Source of the DNA: Diphasiastrum complanatum
Lineage: Eukaryota > Streptophyta > Lycopodiopsida > Lycopodiales > Lycopodiaceae
Assembly (NCBI GenBank): GCA_029204225.1
Contig: CM055093.1
Location: 47,626,354-47,690,353, forward strand
Direction: 5' to 3'
DNA length: 64,000 bases
Each line of letters starts with the position of its first letter. Position 1 is the first letter of the stretch. The translations under genes and the position numbers were made by a program. This document shows, piece by piece, positions 44,885 through 54,891 of the stretch. Under the pieces are notes generated by a model that worked only from the letters and a program-made list of their open reading frames with translations, had not been told where the DNA came from and did no database searches.

Positions 44885-46457
44885 AGTCAAAAGACAAGGA
44901 GGACATCAAGGCAAAGGCAACAACCTTCAAGGATAACTTATGATGATAAAGGTAGGCAAGTTTCTGGTGGTACAAACTATGTTTGCCTAACCTCATTGGA
45001 TGAACCTACATGTGTAGATGAGGCAAGACAAAAGGAGGAGTGGATCCAAGCAATGGATCTTGAGTACCAAGATCTTATGAACAACAACACATGGAAGCTG
45101 GTGGAACATCCTAAGGAGAAAAAGGCTATTAGATGCAAGTGGATCTTCAAGGTGAAGACAAACCAAGATGGATCAATCAACAAACACAAGGCAAGGTTGG
45201 TGGCTAAAGGATATGCAGAAGAACATGGTACTGACTATGATGATACCTTAACTAAATGCATTCTTGAATGGTGATCTTGAGGAGGAAGTATACATGGAGC
45301 AACCCAAGGGCTAGATCTCATATGGCAAGCCTAATCATGTTTGTTTTCTACAAAAGAGTTTGTATGGTCTTAAGCAAGCACCAAGAAGTTGGTATGCTAA
45401 GCTTAACACATTTCCACTCTCTCAATTTGTTTTGATGAGTGAGTATGATCATTCACTTATTATGAATTTGCTGGAAATCATATTACTATTCTTCTAATCT
45501 ATGTGGATGATATCATTTTGAGTGAAGGCAATAATCAAGATATTGTTGATATCAAGATTGCACTGAAGAAGCAGTTTGAGGTGCATGATCTTGGGCTTTT
45601 ACACTATATTTTGGGAATAGAAGTATTCAGATCTTATCAATATACTTTCATTTTTCAAGAGAAGTATTCTAAAGAGATTTCATATGGTAGATGCTAAGTC
45701 TTGTGGTACACCTATTTAGTCAAATGTAAAGCTCACTATAAGAGGTTATAATAGATCCTTAAAGAAAATTACTCTTTATAGGAAGCTAGTTGGTTCACTC
45801 ATATATCTAATCATCACAAGAACTAATTTTAGTTATTGTGTTGGTAGATTAAGCCAATTTATGCAAAATCCTAGTGTGGAGCATTGGAAGCTAGACAAGA
45901 GAGTATTGAGGTACATCTCAGGCTCTAGAGATTATGGCATTCTTTATGGAAGATCATCACCTAACTTGTTTGGATTTTCAGATTCAGACTTTGTTGGAGA
46001 TCAAATGGATAGGAAATCCATTAGTTCATATGATATTTTCATAGGTTATGGAGCTATCTCATGGATGTCGAAGAAATAAGCAACAATCTCAATATCATCT
46101 AGTGAGGCCGAGTACAAAGCCCTAACTTCATGCACAGAGGAGATGCTATGGATCAAAAGGATGGTAATGGATCTTAACTTGCTAGATTTTTGAAAGTGTC
46201 CAATCATCTTTTGTAATAACCTTTCAGCCCAAAGTTTGGCAAGCAACTACTTTTTTCATGCAAGGAGCAAACATATTGAAGTGATCATTTTGTGAGAGAA
46301 CAAGACATGGCAAAAGAAGTGGAGCTTCAACATGTCTCATCAAGGGAGTGAGTGGCTAATATCTTCGCCAAAGCATTGGGAAAGGACTTGTTTATGAAGC
46401 ATAGAACATCACTTGGTATACTTTCAAAGTCTATGCTAAACCTAGTTGAAGAGGGAG
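44885..46457 (+). pseudogene. Ty1/copia reverse transcriptase and RNase H, decayed
   Basis: RT starts WIQAMDLEYQDLMNNNTWKL, then KCKWIF-type RCKWIFKVKTNQDGSINKHK and ARLVAKGYAEEHGTDYDDTL, frameshifts at about 45255, passes SLYGLKQAPRSWY and the catalytic LYVDDIIL near 45500, and goes on with YILGIEVF. RNase H follows: MQNPSVEHWKLDKRVLRYIS, GFSDSDFVGDQMDRKSIS, then after a stop SSSEAEYKALTSCTEEMLWI. It ends in GTTGAAGAGGGAG before the 3' LTR. This is the only copia RT with its catalytic box still readable in the window, but frameshifts and stops disable it. Confidence 0.87.
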
Positions 46458-46656
46458 TGTGAGAAATTGTCAACTAGTTAAGATTTATCATGTTTAGTTC
46501 AAAGGGCAATATGCATTTTTTAGACTTAGAGTTATAAAGTTGTTTAGGCCGAAGTCTATTTAAACTATCATATCTGAAAAGTGAGAGAAAAGTTGGTAGG
46601 TTGAGTTTGAACCAATTCAAATTGGTAAATTTGGATGCATTGAATCTTGTCTATGT
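46458..46656 (+). repeat. LTR-B-like 3' LTR, truncated
   Basis: Starts TGTGAGAAATTGTCAACTAG after a purine tract and follows the first ~200 bp of LTR-B loosely (AAGTGAGAGAAAAGTTGGTA, then TTCAAATTGGTAAATTTGGA and GCATTGAATCTTG). Quite diverged, cut off near 46656. Confidence 0.65.
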
Positions 46657-46723
46657 CATGTGCCAAATCCAAAACTAATAGCAATAACAATGATAGTAAA
46701 GCTAGAAGCAAAAAGATAACAAG

Positions 46724-47211
46724 TGTTATGTCTATGTCCTATACAAGGGTATCGGAATTATTCCTGATGTGGATAGCCAGTCACTCCAGTTGTATGTGGT
46801 TATTAGCTATGCTACGTCATTCCAGACGTGGTTGTATTAAATAATTAATAATCATATGAGGGCCCAGACCTATAATTGGACATAGGAGCACATGCATGGT
46901 GAAAACTGCCTTAATGCAAGAATAGGAGATCAATAGCTTAATTTAGGTTGCATGGGGATCCTAAATAGAATATTCTCTCTCTCTTGAGAAGAATAGGTCT
47001 AGTGGAAACTCACCCATCCTCCTATTGTGAATTGTGATTCTTGAGCCAGTGTTGCCTCTCCTCTCTTGTGTTCTTCACTATGGCTTGGGGGTGGATTAGT
47101 TAGGGTATTGACTAGCCTCTCCATATTGGTTGGGCGGTTCATGCTCCACAAGTGTCCTTTTGGTTTGCATGTGATTGGAATCCTGTAGATCTTCACTTGG
47201 TGGTTCTTACA
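46724..47211 (+). repeat. LTR-C, copia-type LTR of a further family
   Basis: The right end is fixed by the primer site: ...GGTGGTTCTTACA then G then TGGTATCAGAGC (47213-47224). The left end TGTTATGTCTATG at 46724 is a best guess giving 488 bp. It shares no long match with LTR-A, B, D, E or G. No second copy is seen in the window. Confidence 0.55.
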
Positions 47212-47212
47212 G

Positions 47213-47224
47213 TGGTATCAGAGC
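47213..47224 (+). promoter_or_regulatory. tRNA-iMet primer-binding site, LTR-C
   Basis: TGGTATCAGAGC, one base after the LTR end. Confidence 0.88.
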
Positions 47225-48116
47225 TTGGATCACATCTACTAGGAGGTGGAGCTTGAGGATCTTGGATTTTGTAGTTATTTTGGTGTAGCTCTTTGCTTCT
47301 TCTTCTAGGTGTTGGAATTCAATTTCAAGTAGGTGGATTCTCAGATCCTTGGTGTACTTTCAGCCTAATGATCATAATTGTGGATTTGTTCCATGAATTT
47401 TGAAGGAAATCATTGAATTTTTAATGAATTTAGTGAAATTTTCACCTAGAATTGATGGTTTTTGCAAGAAAATGATTATAGGATCTGGTTAGTATGTTTT
47501 CCATATTGTACTTGCTGTTTTACAGTCATTAATTACAAAATTTAATGATTTCATGTTGGTCGAAAAGTCAAAAGGTTGATTAGCTAGTGATTTTGGACCA
47601 AAAATTGGGGTTTTTGGATCATAAATGGGCTATGGAAACCGTGTTTGACTTGAATCAGAACTTTTAGTGCTTGCATGCAATGGATTTATAGAAATTTGGA
47701 TCTTAAGACACGAATTTGTGGATTTCCCTCATGAATTTGGGTCAAAATTGAAGCAATGTAGTGTCTAATATTTTTCCAACTTCATCCATAATGCTATCAG
47801 TAACTGAAGCCTTAATCTTTTTCAATTTGTTATAATTTAACATTGATTTCATAGATTTAGAAGTCAAGATAGAGCCTAGTGAGTTTCTAATTGAAATCTC
47901 ATCGCCAAATGGTCTTCAACAACCAATGTTGATCTGCATAGCAAACATAATGTTCATGAAAATGTCAGTAGAAATTAGGACACTCATAGTATTCACAACA
48001 GTATATAATAAGCAAATCAACAGAAAGTTGAAATGAATAAATAACAAAATTAGTGATTATAAATAAATCAAAAGTTTCAAGCAATTTTCAGTACCAAATA
48101 AGCTATAACTTACTTG
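47225..48116. other. Leader-like non-coding sequence after LTR-C
   Basis: AT-rich, no frame with a retroelement domain. No gag follows, so the LTR-C element is truncated here and the sequence passes into the gene-remnant cluster. Confidence 0.5.
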
Positions 48117-48609
48117 AATTCATGGATTCGTCTTTTTCTATGACCTCCTCTGGATGATAGATCACATATATCCTTGTTTACCAGTCTTTTCCTCTTGTTG
48201 CTTTGGACCTTTCTGTTGAGCACATCCATATCTTTAACAAGAGACAACTATGAGATACGCATGGATTGAAATGCAATTTTTATCTCATCATTACTAGTTG
48301 TATAATGATGCAAAGAAGATTTCAACCTTTGGATCTCCTCCTTGAGCATCTCATTTTCATCCAAACAAGTTTTTATCTTTGTAGATTTTTCTTCACACTC
48401 CTTTGATATTTTCTTTGATTCCTCTTCCAAATAATGTATTCTTTGCATTGAATGTGCATTCTCATAGAGCATCAAATTCTCACAATAAACCAAAAGGCCA
48501 TTTTTACCATGACACATATAGATTATTAACTGACTCACTGAAAGAAAACCTGGATATTGCAATGAACATGGATCAATAGGATACAATGTTCCTGATGTTC
48601 CTCCCTGTA
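48117..48609 (-). pseudogene. Coiled-coil gene remnant, unknown family
   Basis: A minus-strand frame enters after a possible acceptor (GATACAG/GGAGGAA near 48605), reads GGTSGTLYPIDPCSLQYPGF and LIIYMCHGKNGLLVYCENLM, then a heptad-like charged helix (HYLEEESKKISKECEEKSTK, ENEMLKEEIQRLKSSLHHYT). A TAG at 48248-48250 interrupts it, after which the same frame continues with a basic tail (KVQSNKRKRLVNKDICDL, GGHRKRRIHEF) suggestive of a nuclear signal, to about 48117 where an AAGTAAGT donor-like site occurs. I do not recognise the family. It may be an exon of a nuclear protein gene. Confidence 0.45.
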
Positions 48610-49492
48610 TCGGACCATATCAGAAGTTGACAATTTGGGTTGCTTTGAATTTCTCGTCCTGAGCGGAGCATATTCTGGTGACAGATCCACATGAAGATGA
48701 TAAAGCTTTGTCATCAGTATAGTAGTATAGTAACAAACAACACAATGACAATAACAAAGCTGGAGATGGCGCTAACGACTCTGCTGGAGATAGATATGGC
48801 ATAGGCTTTCTTTAAAAATGTCACTCCTAATTCAAATTTTTGAGTGTTTCTAACTATTGGGAGGGAATATTTCAGCATTTTAAAAAATTATATTTTAATT
48901 GTGGTTAAACACCAGTGAAGTTTGATGTAACTAAACTAAGGTGCATTCATTTACATGGAAAGTAGTGCGGGCTTGTGTAAAGAAGTTAGAAAATGATATT
49001 ATAATTACTTTATGGTTATTTTTCTCTCTGCTACATGGCATTTCTTATAGGGCCCTCTTTGGGCCCATATTTTCTCTAATTTCATACTGCCATAACTTTC
49101 TCTACAGGACACCAAATTGGTCACTGTAAAGCACAGTATGGAGGGAGAGTGAGTCTTCAAGGCAGTTGCCACGTCACCCTACACCCCTGGCTTCACACGT
49201 GCGAGCATTAACCCTCTAATGGTGTTTAATCCCTACCAAACTTCATGACAGCTTAGGGACAGCTTCATTACATCTCTGAAAATGTCCATACCAATTCTTG
49301 GGTGAGAATTTTGAGATCTATCCCAAAATTAGTCCAAAAAACATCAAAAAACCATGATGGGTCATGTGACTTTTCTAGCATCAGTAGGGAAGCATATGCA
49401 ACAATGTTTAAGATGATAAAGGAGGCATTTGCATAGGTAAATTTAAAAAAGCTTTCAATCCCACGACCATTTCATCTTTAAAAAAAAAAGAC
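48610..49492. other. Spacer between gene remnants
   Basis: Contains a minus-strand frame with a Ser/Leu-rich hydrophobic stretch (48802-48620) and a CACACGTGCGAG motif near 49195. I see no domain and no confident gene. Confidence 0.4.
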
Positions 49493-51137
49493 ATGTTAGA
49501 CCATGGTATGCAGACAATAGTTGGTAATCCATCTCATATCAATAAAGTGTATTGCTCGAAAGGAGAAAGTCTAGCATATAACAATTCCAACAATTTATTT
49601 ATTGACATTAATCAGTTATTAACATTTATCATAAATTTTTACGGTAGTACAAATGAGAATGTCAATAACAAGTTACTAGTTGTTCTCAAGTTAGATGAGT
49701 CTAAAATTATAAAAGGACAAAAAATGAAAAGAGTCAGTCTCACGATCATGAATGGAGCACTTTCAAATTCAGAAGACTCAGAAGGCCTCAATTTCAGTGT
49801 TCAATCAAAAAATGATACTGGGTGGTTGGCAGCATTTCAGGTATAGCAGTTCTTTTGCATAATAAATAGGGATAATCATTTGAATATGGATTTCATATCT
49901 TAAATCTTCTCTGTGTTAATATTATGAGGCTAATCACCATTTTGTATTCTCTTATAGGTGTTGAAAGAAGACCATAACATTCTCTCATGGAATAGAACAT
50001 CATATCCTGCCACCATAAAAAATCACATGGAGGGAGTTCCACTCAATATTCCTAGAATTGGCACTTTCAATATTGAATGGCATTTAGCAGGAGATCTGAA
50101 GACATTAAAATGTATGTTCAATATATCTCATGGCGCTAACTCTAAACACCCTTGTTTGTACTGCATGAACACAACAAAAGACATGACAAGGAGTACAAGA
50201 ATATCAAGAGATCGAGAAGATCCTAATTGAAAACCTGTACTACTGATTTCTCTACAAAATGTTCATATCTGTACATTGCATGCGGAGGTGCGTATTATAG
50301 AAAAAACAATATATCTTCACATCTTGTTTCCATGGAATTCCGAACCAGAGACCTCTGCAAAGGAAGCTATTTCCAGATTAGAGGATGTGTTGTCCAAAAC
50401 AGGCTTACATAAAGGCCATGTTAAAATTAAAAAAGATGACAAGTTATCAGGTAAAACAGAAAATATTCCATGCAAGCCGAGCATTGGAGGATCTAAAGCT
50501 CAAAGATTTTTATCAAATTATTTTGGCAAACAATCTAAGGTTCAATACACGGTTTGGAAGAAATTATTGCAGCAACTCAAGATTTTGAAGAAGAATGTGC
50601 TACTCGTATACACAAAGTAGAAGTTTGGAAAAAGTTAGACAACATGGTGAAATACTTGAGAAAAGATAAATTTTCAAATACTGATATTCAAATGATACAG
50701 AAAACAACCAATGAATTTGTGGATGCAGTTCAGAGTGCATGGGGTGTTGATCACATAACACATTATATGGTAAGATTTTGATTTTACACTACGATAGACA
50801 AATATGTGCAATTAAATTGGATACATTTGGTATTGATTTAGATTATATTTTCATGACATGCAGCACATATTACGACATCATTCGACATTCTTTGCAAGAA
50901 ATAGTGGAAGTCTTAGCATATGGTCATCGCAAGGAATGCAAAAATCTCATTGGCAAGCAAGAGTGGCATTTTATAAAAGTACACAACATGGCGGGACTAG
51001 CACAAAAAACAGCTATATACTGCAACTTTTTTAATCGTTTTGCAGAAGAATCCAAATTCGTCATAATACAAAATCGACGGATTACAAAAAAAATTCAAAA
51101 GACATGTAAATTTACACAAGCCAGTAGGCTATAGACA
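49493..51137 (+). pseudogene. Spliced transposase-like gene, family not named
   Basis: A multi-exon coding unit. Exon 1 (ATG 49493 or upstream) ends DTGWLAAFQ; a GT-AG intron at 49841-49957 (117 bp) joins phase 0 to VLKEDHNILSWNRTSYPATI. Exon 2 reads GTFNIEWHLAGDLKTLKC and GANSKHPCLYCMNT, then a TGA at 50228-50230 in the context DPN*KP (probably a lost Trp), then LQNVHICTLHAEVRIIEK. A frameshift near 50550 precedes HKVEVWKKLDNMVKYLRK and VDAVQSAWGVDHITHYM. A second intron (50770-50863) joins HILRHHSTFFARNSGSLS, SSQGMQKSHWQARVAFYKST, QHGG. The block order (GDLK...GANSKHPCLYC; LHAEVRI; HYMHIL...GSLS..S.QG..K.H) resembles transposase-like proteins found across eukaryotes, by my recollection; no family name is certain. 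It converges on the next gene with about 55 bp between stops. Confidence 0.6.
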
Positions 51138-51194
51138 CACAATATAATTCTGTATATTAAATAAAAATATTTACAAAGTACAATTCAGCAATAT

Positions 51195-52674
51195 CTAATC
51201 TGCTTCCGATATTTTTTCTAATGAAACTTGCAACTTAGAATCATGCAACAATTTTCTTCTTTTGTATGGATCCAATAGCTCATAGTTTTCATTCTTACTC
51301 AGATCAACGTAAGCAGCATACACTGCAAAATGAGATGATCTCAACATGGAATTCACTGGTCCATATCCTAAAATTTTAACCGCAATAATTTTCTTTACAA
51401 AAATTATATTTTGCACCTTATTAAAATTATGTCCTCCAAGAAAATGAGACAGTGCCTTGAATGCCATAATCATAGTTTCACCATATTGATGAAACTTTGA
51501 ATGGGCAACACTTATCTCATTATTCTTGAAGGACTTTAGATAGTGCCCGAGTGCATGATCTCTTAAAAATTCTTCTGCAGAAGATCTCTGCCCTCCTCGA
51601 CAAATTGTGAAATCGTCAAGGAAAATTGTTTCCTGAAATGATAAAAAACAAAGTAAGCTCCAGTATATAATCTGACATAACAAATCTACTAGTACTTGAT
51701 AAGAGACAAAAACTTACGCATTCGGCTTTGTCTTCTCTGATTACTGTCTCTCCATTAATGTTATGTCCACCTTTCGATGTCAATATTGTTGGTGAATAGA
51801 CAGTTGGCTGTGAAAAACCAGGTTGACTTTGGATACTAAGGAACTCCTCCTCAGAAGGTAGATCATCTTCTTTGTTGCGCATTTCCTCCACAGCCATTTT
51901 CAAGCAATATTTCCCTGAATAAAACTTATCATTATGTACGTCAACACCAGGGAGAAGATCATCAGCATCAAAATCAATTATATCCAAAGATTCATCAAGC
52001 TCTTTGTTCAAAATGCAAAGAGTCTCAGCTTCAGTGAAGTAAAAAAGATTCGATATATCCGATATTGTCAAAAAGGAATTATTATCTATAATATAAGTAG
52101 GCAAAGTAGTGGGTGGGTGTTCTAGGGCCTATAAAAGTAGCCCTATTTTGAGCAGGATCAAAATCAGAACAATCATCTAAATGATCACTCATGTCAATAA
52201 AAAAGGTATCTATATCTACAATCTTTGACTTTTTAGACTTTGTACCACTAGAAGAAGTTGCTTCAGAAGTGGAGAGCACAGAGTCCAAATCGTTAGAAAT
52301 ATTTAACAAAAGAAAATAAACAAAAGCAGACTGAAAATCAACAAATCTACATTTTTTATTATGAATTGGGCACTCATCTACAGACTTGAAATCAATATGT
52401 AACTTGGTAAATATTTTGTCAAGCTTAGCTTTGTAGATATGCTTGTCGAGTGCCACCAAGTCCTGATAATAAATTATATCTTTATTCTGAGATCTGAATG
52501 ATAGAGTACTGAGTAGGGACTTAAATCTGAGATATATGCCAGAAAATGCCTCCACACCAGGGCCCTCAGTTATAGAAGGTAGAGTAAAAAAAAAAAAGAT
52601 TTGAAATAGTCCAACCTATCAGTAATACCAAATTCATTAAAAAAAGAAAGCAAACTGGATTCAAAATTAGACAT
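51195..52674 (-). pseudogene. Spliced gene of unknown family, convergent to the transposase-like gene
   Basis: Starts at ATG 52674 (MSNFESSLLSFFNEFGITDR, then LDYFKS), reaches a run of 13 T (near 52591-52603) where the frame slips, continues VEAFSGIYLRFKSLLSTLSF, SVDECPIHNKKCRFVDFQSA and DIDTFFIDMSDHLDDCSDFD, changes frame near 52100, goes on TISDISNLFYFTEAETLCIL and DDLPSEEEFLSIQSQPGFSQ to REDKAEC, splices an 85-bp GT-AG intron (51633-51717, phase 0) and ends ETIFLDDFTICRGGQRSSAE ... HFLGGHNFNKVQNIIFVKKI ... QVSLEKISEAD with a stop at 51195. Acidic, about 460 residues if whole. No known domain recognised. A leftward promoter with TATA box lies about 310 bp before the ATG. Two frame breaks suggest recent decay, or an unrecognised intron at one of them. 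Confidence 0.55.
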
Positions 52675-52983
52675 TTTAAACAAAAATAATAGAACTGAAG
52701 TTCCAAATATTGCTCTCAGACGCAAACCCCAGGTCAGACAAGCACATCAAGGCAACGTGCGCTTGAAAGAGATATTGGAAGCTGGAGTATCGGATCTTAG
52801 CAAAAGAACAACGAGCAGAAAAGAAAAGGGATACAAAACGCGCTTGAATGCGATACCGGAGGATGCAATATCGGATCCAGGTGCATAATAGTCACCAAGA
52901 CGTAATGAGAGCAAGCGGCGCGTTTGAAATCGATATCCGACAAAGCAATCGTAAATTTGCGTGAAAATTTGAGCCGAAAAAGA

Positions 52984-52995
52984 CCTATTTATATA
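52984..52995 (-). promoter_or_regulatory. TATA box of the leftward gene (unit 1)
   Basis: TATATAAATAGG on the minus strand, about 310 bp before ATG 52674, with CACGTGTG-type boxes just upstream (near 53007). It predicts a leader of roughly 280 nt. Confidence 0.7.
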
Positions 52996-53602
52996 AAAAA
53001 ATTTGCACGTGTGGAGGAGTGGCGAAGGAACACGTGTCAACATGTGATTCGCCAAAATAAATGTGCCGTACTTGAATGATTGATCTGACATCTGTCATGT
53101 GCGAGAATGACACGCGTCAATAAGGGATTCGCGCATGTGTCTCAGCCCACATGTCCCCATAATTGGGTCATCATTATCTGTACAAAAATTCCATGTGGTC
53201 TAGACATCTGACGACACATGTCTCGGCCATCTTTTCACACGTGCAAAAATTTCAAAAACTCATTAAAAAAAGAAAGCAAACTGGATTCAAAATTAGACAT
53301 TTTAAACAGAAATAACAGAACTGAAGTATCGCTCTCAGGCACAAACCACAGGTCCGACAAGCACGTCAAATCAACGTGCACTCGAGAGAGATATTTGAAG
53401 TTGGAGTATCGGATCCAAGCGCAAGGACAACAAGCAGAAAAGAAAAGGGTTGCGAGACATGCTTGAATGTGATATCGGACAATGCAATATCGGATCCTGG
53501 TACATAATAGCCAACGAGATGTAATGAGAGCAAGCAGCGTGCTTGAAATCGGTATCCGACAAAGCAATCATGAATTTGCATGAAAATACGAGCCCAAAAA
53601 GA

Positions 53603-53614
53603 CATATTTATAAA
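53603..53614 (-). promoter_or_regulatory. TATA box in the duplicated unit 2
   Basis: TTTATAAATATG on the minus strand at the place matching the unit 1 box, again with CACGTGT upstream. It faces a 5' gene end truncated after about 15 codons (MSNFESSLLSFFNEF), so it would drive no complete gene. Confidence 0.65.
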
Positions 53615-53874
53615 AACAATTTTGCACGTGTCGAGGACTGGCGAAAGAACACGTGTCGACTTGTGATTAGCCAAATTAAATGCGTCGTACCTAGTATGAT
53701 TGATCTGACATCTATCACGTGCGAGAATGACACGCGTCGATTAGAGATTTGCACACGTGTCTCAGCCCACGTGGCCGCATTATTGGCACATCATTGTTAG
53801 TACGGACATTCCACATGGTCTAATCATCTGACGACACGTGTCTCGGCCATCTTTTCACACGTGCAAAAGTTTTG

Positions 53875-53884
53875 TATATATAAG
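53875..53884 (+). promoter_or_regulatory. Rightward TATA box of the histone H3-like gene
   Basis: TATATATAAG just after TTCACACGTGCAAAA, mirroring the CACGTGCAAA-TATATAAATAGG arrangement of the leftward promoters. It lies 308 bp before ATG 54192. Confidence 0.7.
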
Positions 53885-53931
53885 TCCTCCGAATTTTCAT
53901 TTTTTTTTTGTAAAATTTTCGCTTTTAGCTC

Positions 53932-54109
53932 CCGATATCGCTCTCAAGCGCACTCTTTCATCTTTCAAACTTCCACCCTCTCACAGTGTGCTCGAGTCCG
54001 ATACCACCTACTGTGCAATATCGCTTTTAAGCGTGCATCTCTTTTCTGCAAATAGTCTCTGTAGATCTTGCGGTAAACCAATATTCATTGTTGTATCGAT
54101 CTCAAGCGT
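53932..54109 (+). repeat. Three copies of a ~20-bp leader motif, plus orientation
   Basis: CCGATATCGCTCTCAAGCGC (53932), CAATATCGCTTTTAAGCG (54016) and TGTATCGATCTCAAGCGT (54092) are spaced about 80 bp. The same motif occurs three times in opposite orientation in unit 1 (52759, 52840, 52919) and three times, weaker, in unit 2 (about 53381, 53459, 53540). Confidence 0.75.
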
Positions 54110-54191
54110 CCTTTCATCGCAAATTTTTTTGTTTTGATCCACTTTTGTTTTATTCAAACTTCTTTTTGTTGATTTTCTTCTTTCGAGAATA

Positions 54192-54891
54192 ATGGCCAGG
54201 ACAAATCCATTGCCCGTGCCATCACCATTATACAACCATCCCATTCCCGTGTTCCCCTAGTACTGGCCATAGGCATGGCAGGAAGCAGGTCTGGCTGAGG
54301 GAGATCAGAAAACTCCAGAGATCAACTGAATTGTTGATCCCTAGAGCTCTTTTCGGCCGATTTGTATGGAATGTCACTCTGTCACTTGGGCTGGATGTTC
54401 GTTTTGCCGTGACAGCCATGCAGGCCTTGTAGGGTGCTGCAGAAAATTTTCTGTTCCAATTTTTTGAGGATACTTGTCTTTTGGCAGTGCATGGTAAACG
54501 TGTCACCATCATGCCAAAGGATTTCGTCATTCTCAAAAGGCTTCGAGATAGATATTCTGGTCTGCATGTTGATAATGCTAGCACCTCCAGAGACCTGCCT
54601 CTGGACATAACCAACGTGCCTACTACCTCTAGGAGGAAGAAAAAACAGGTTGTCTCCAAGAAGGCTGGATCTCGAAGGCCAGCTGTTTCCCTTCCTCCTA
54701 GATGTATCTCGGCCAAGAGACCTTGTGTCTTCTTGAGCTCTGAGTCAGATGTTGGAGAATCTGACTCAGATCGAGAATCTTCACCCAGTCCTCCTCCTGT
54801 TATTCGTCTAGCTCCTCAACAGGTTTCATCACCAAAAGTGTTGATTATCCAAGAGGAGCCATGGATGAGTGATATAATGAACCTCCAATAG
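54192..54891 (+). pseudogene. Divergent histone H3-like gene with long C-terminal extension, broken
   Basis: ATG 54192 opens MARTNPLPVPSPLYNHPIP, starting MART like H3, but the frame stops at 54260. One frame over, the histone fold follows: VWLREIRKLQRSTELLI, then FGRFVWNVTLSLGLDVRFAV, a TAG at 54430-54432 where H3 has Gln, then AAENFLFQFFEDTCLLAVHG and KRVTIMPKDFVILKRLRD. All three helices of the H3 fold are represented. Loop 1 has the canonical length and VTIMPKD is kept, so it is closer to ordinary H3 than to centromeric H3. The N-tail is short and lacks the usual modified lysines. After the fold comes an ~110-residue tail unknown in H3: basic (RRKKKQVVSKK), then acidic Ser-rich (SSESDVGESDSDRESS) and Pro-rich, ending at 54891. 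Two breaks make it a pseudogene as read. The end abuts the next element. Confidence 0.8.

Larger units (their letters stand above)
52634..53877. repeat. Tandem duplication of a promoter region, two ~620-bp units
   Basis: Unit 1 is about 52634-53257 and unit 2 about 53258-53877. Both begin in the first ~15 codons of the minus-strand gene (ATTAAAAAAAGAAAGCAAAC), then its leader with three copies of a 20-bp motif, a leftward TATA box, CACGTG-rich intergenic DNA, and end CTCGGCCATCTTTTCACACG followed by TGCAAAA. They are roughly 85-90% identical by eye. The duplication copied a whole 5' gene end together with its promoter. Confidence 0.9.

Noticed and set aside
53218-53800. Several 60-110-codon frames inside the promoter duplication
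   Set aside because: They run through TATA boxes and repeated leader motifs and are not conserved between the two units.
52634-53877. The two ~620-bp units as an LTR pair
   Set aside because: They are directly adjacent, lack TG...CA ends, a primer site and a purine tract, and include the start of a coding frame.
54192-54891. Calling the H3-like gene a centromeric histone H3
   Set aside because: Loop 1 between helices 1 and 2 has the canonical H3 length and VTIMPKD is the ordinary H3 form, whereas plant centromeric H3 has a longer loop and changes there.
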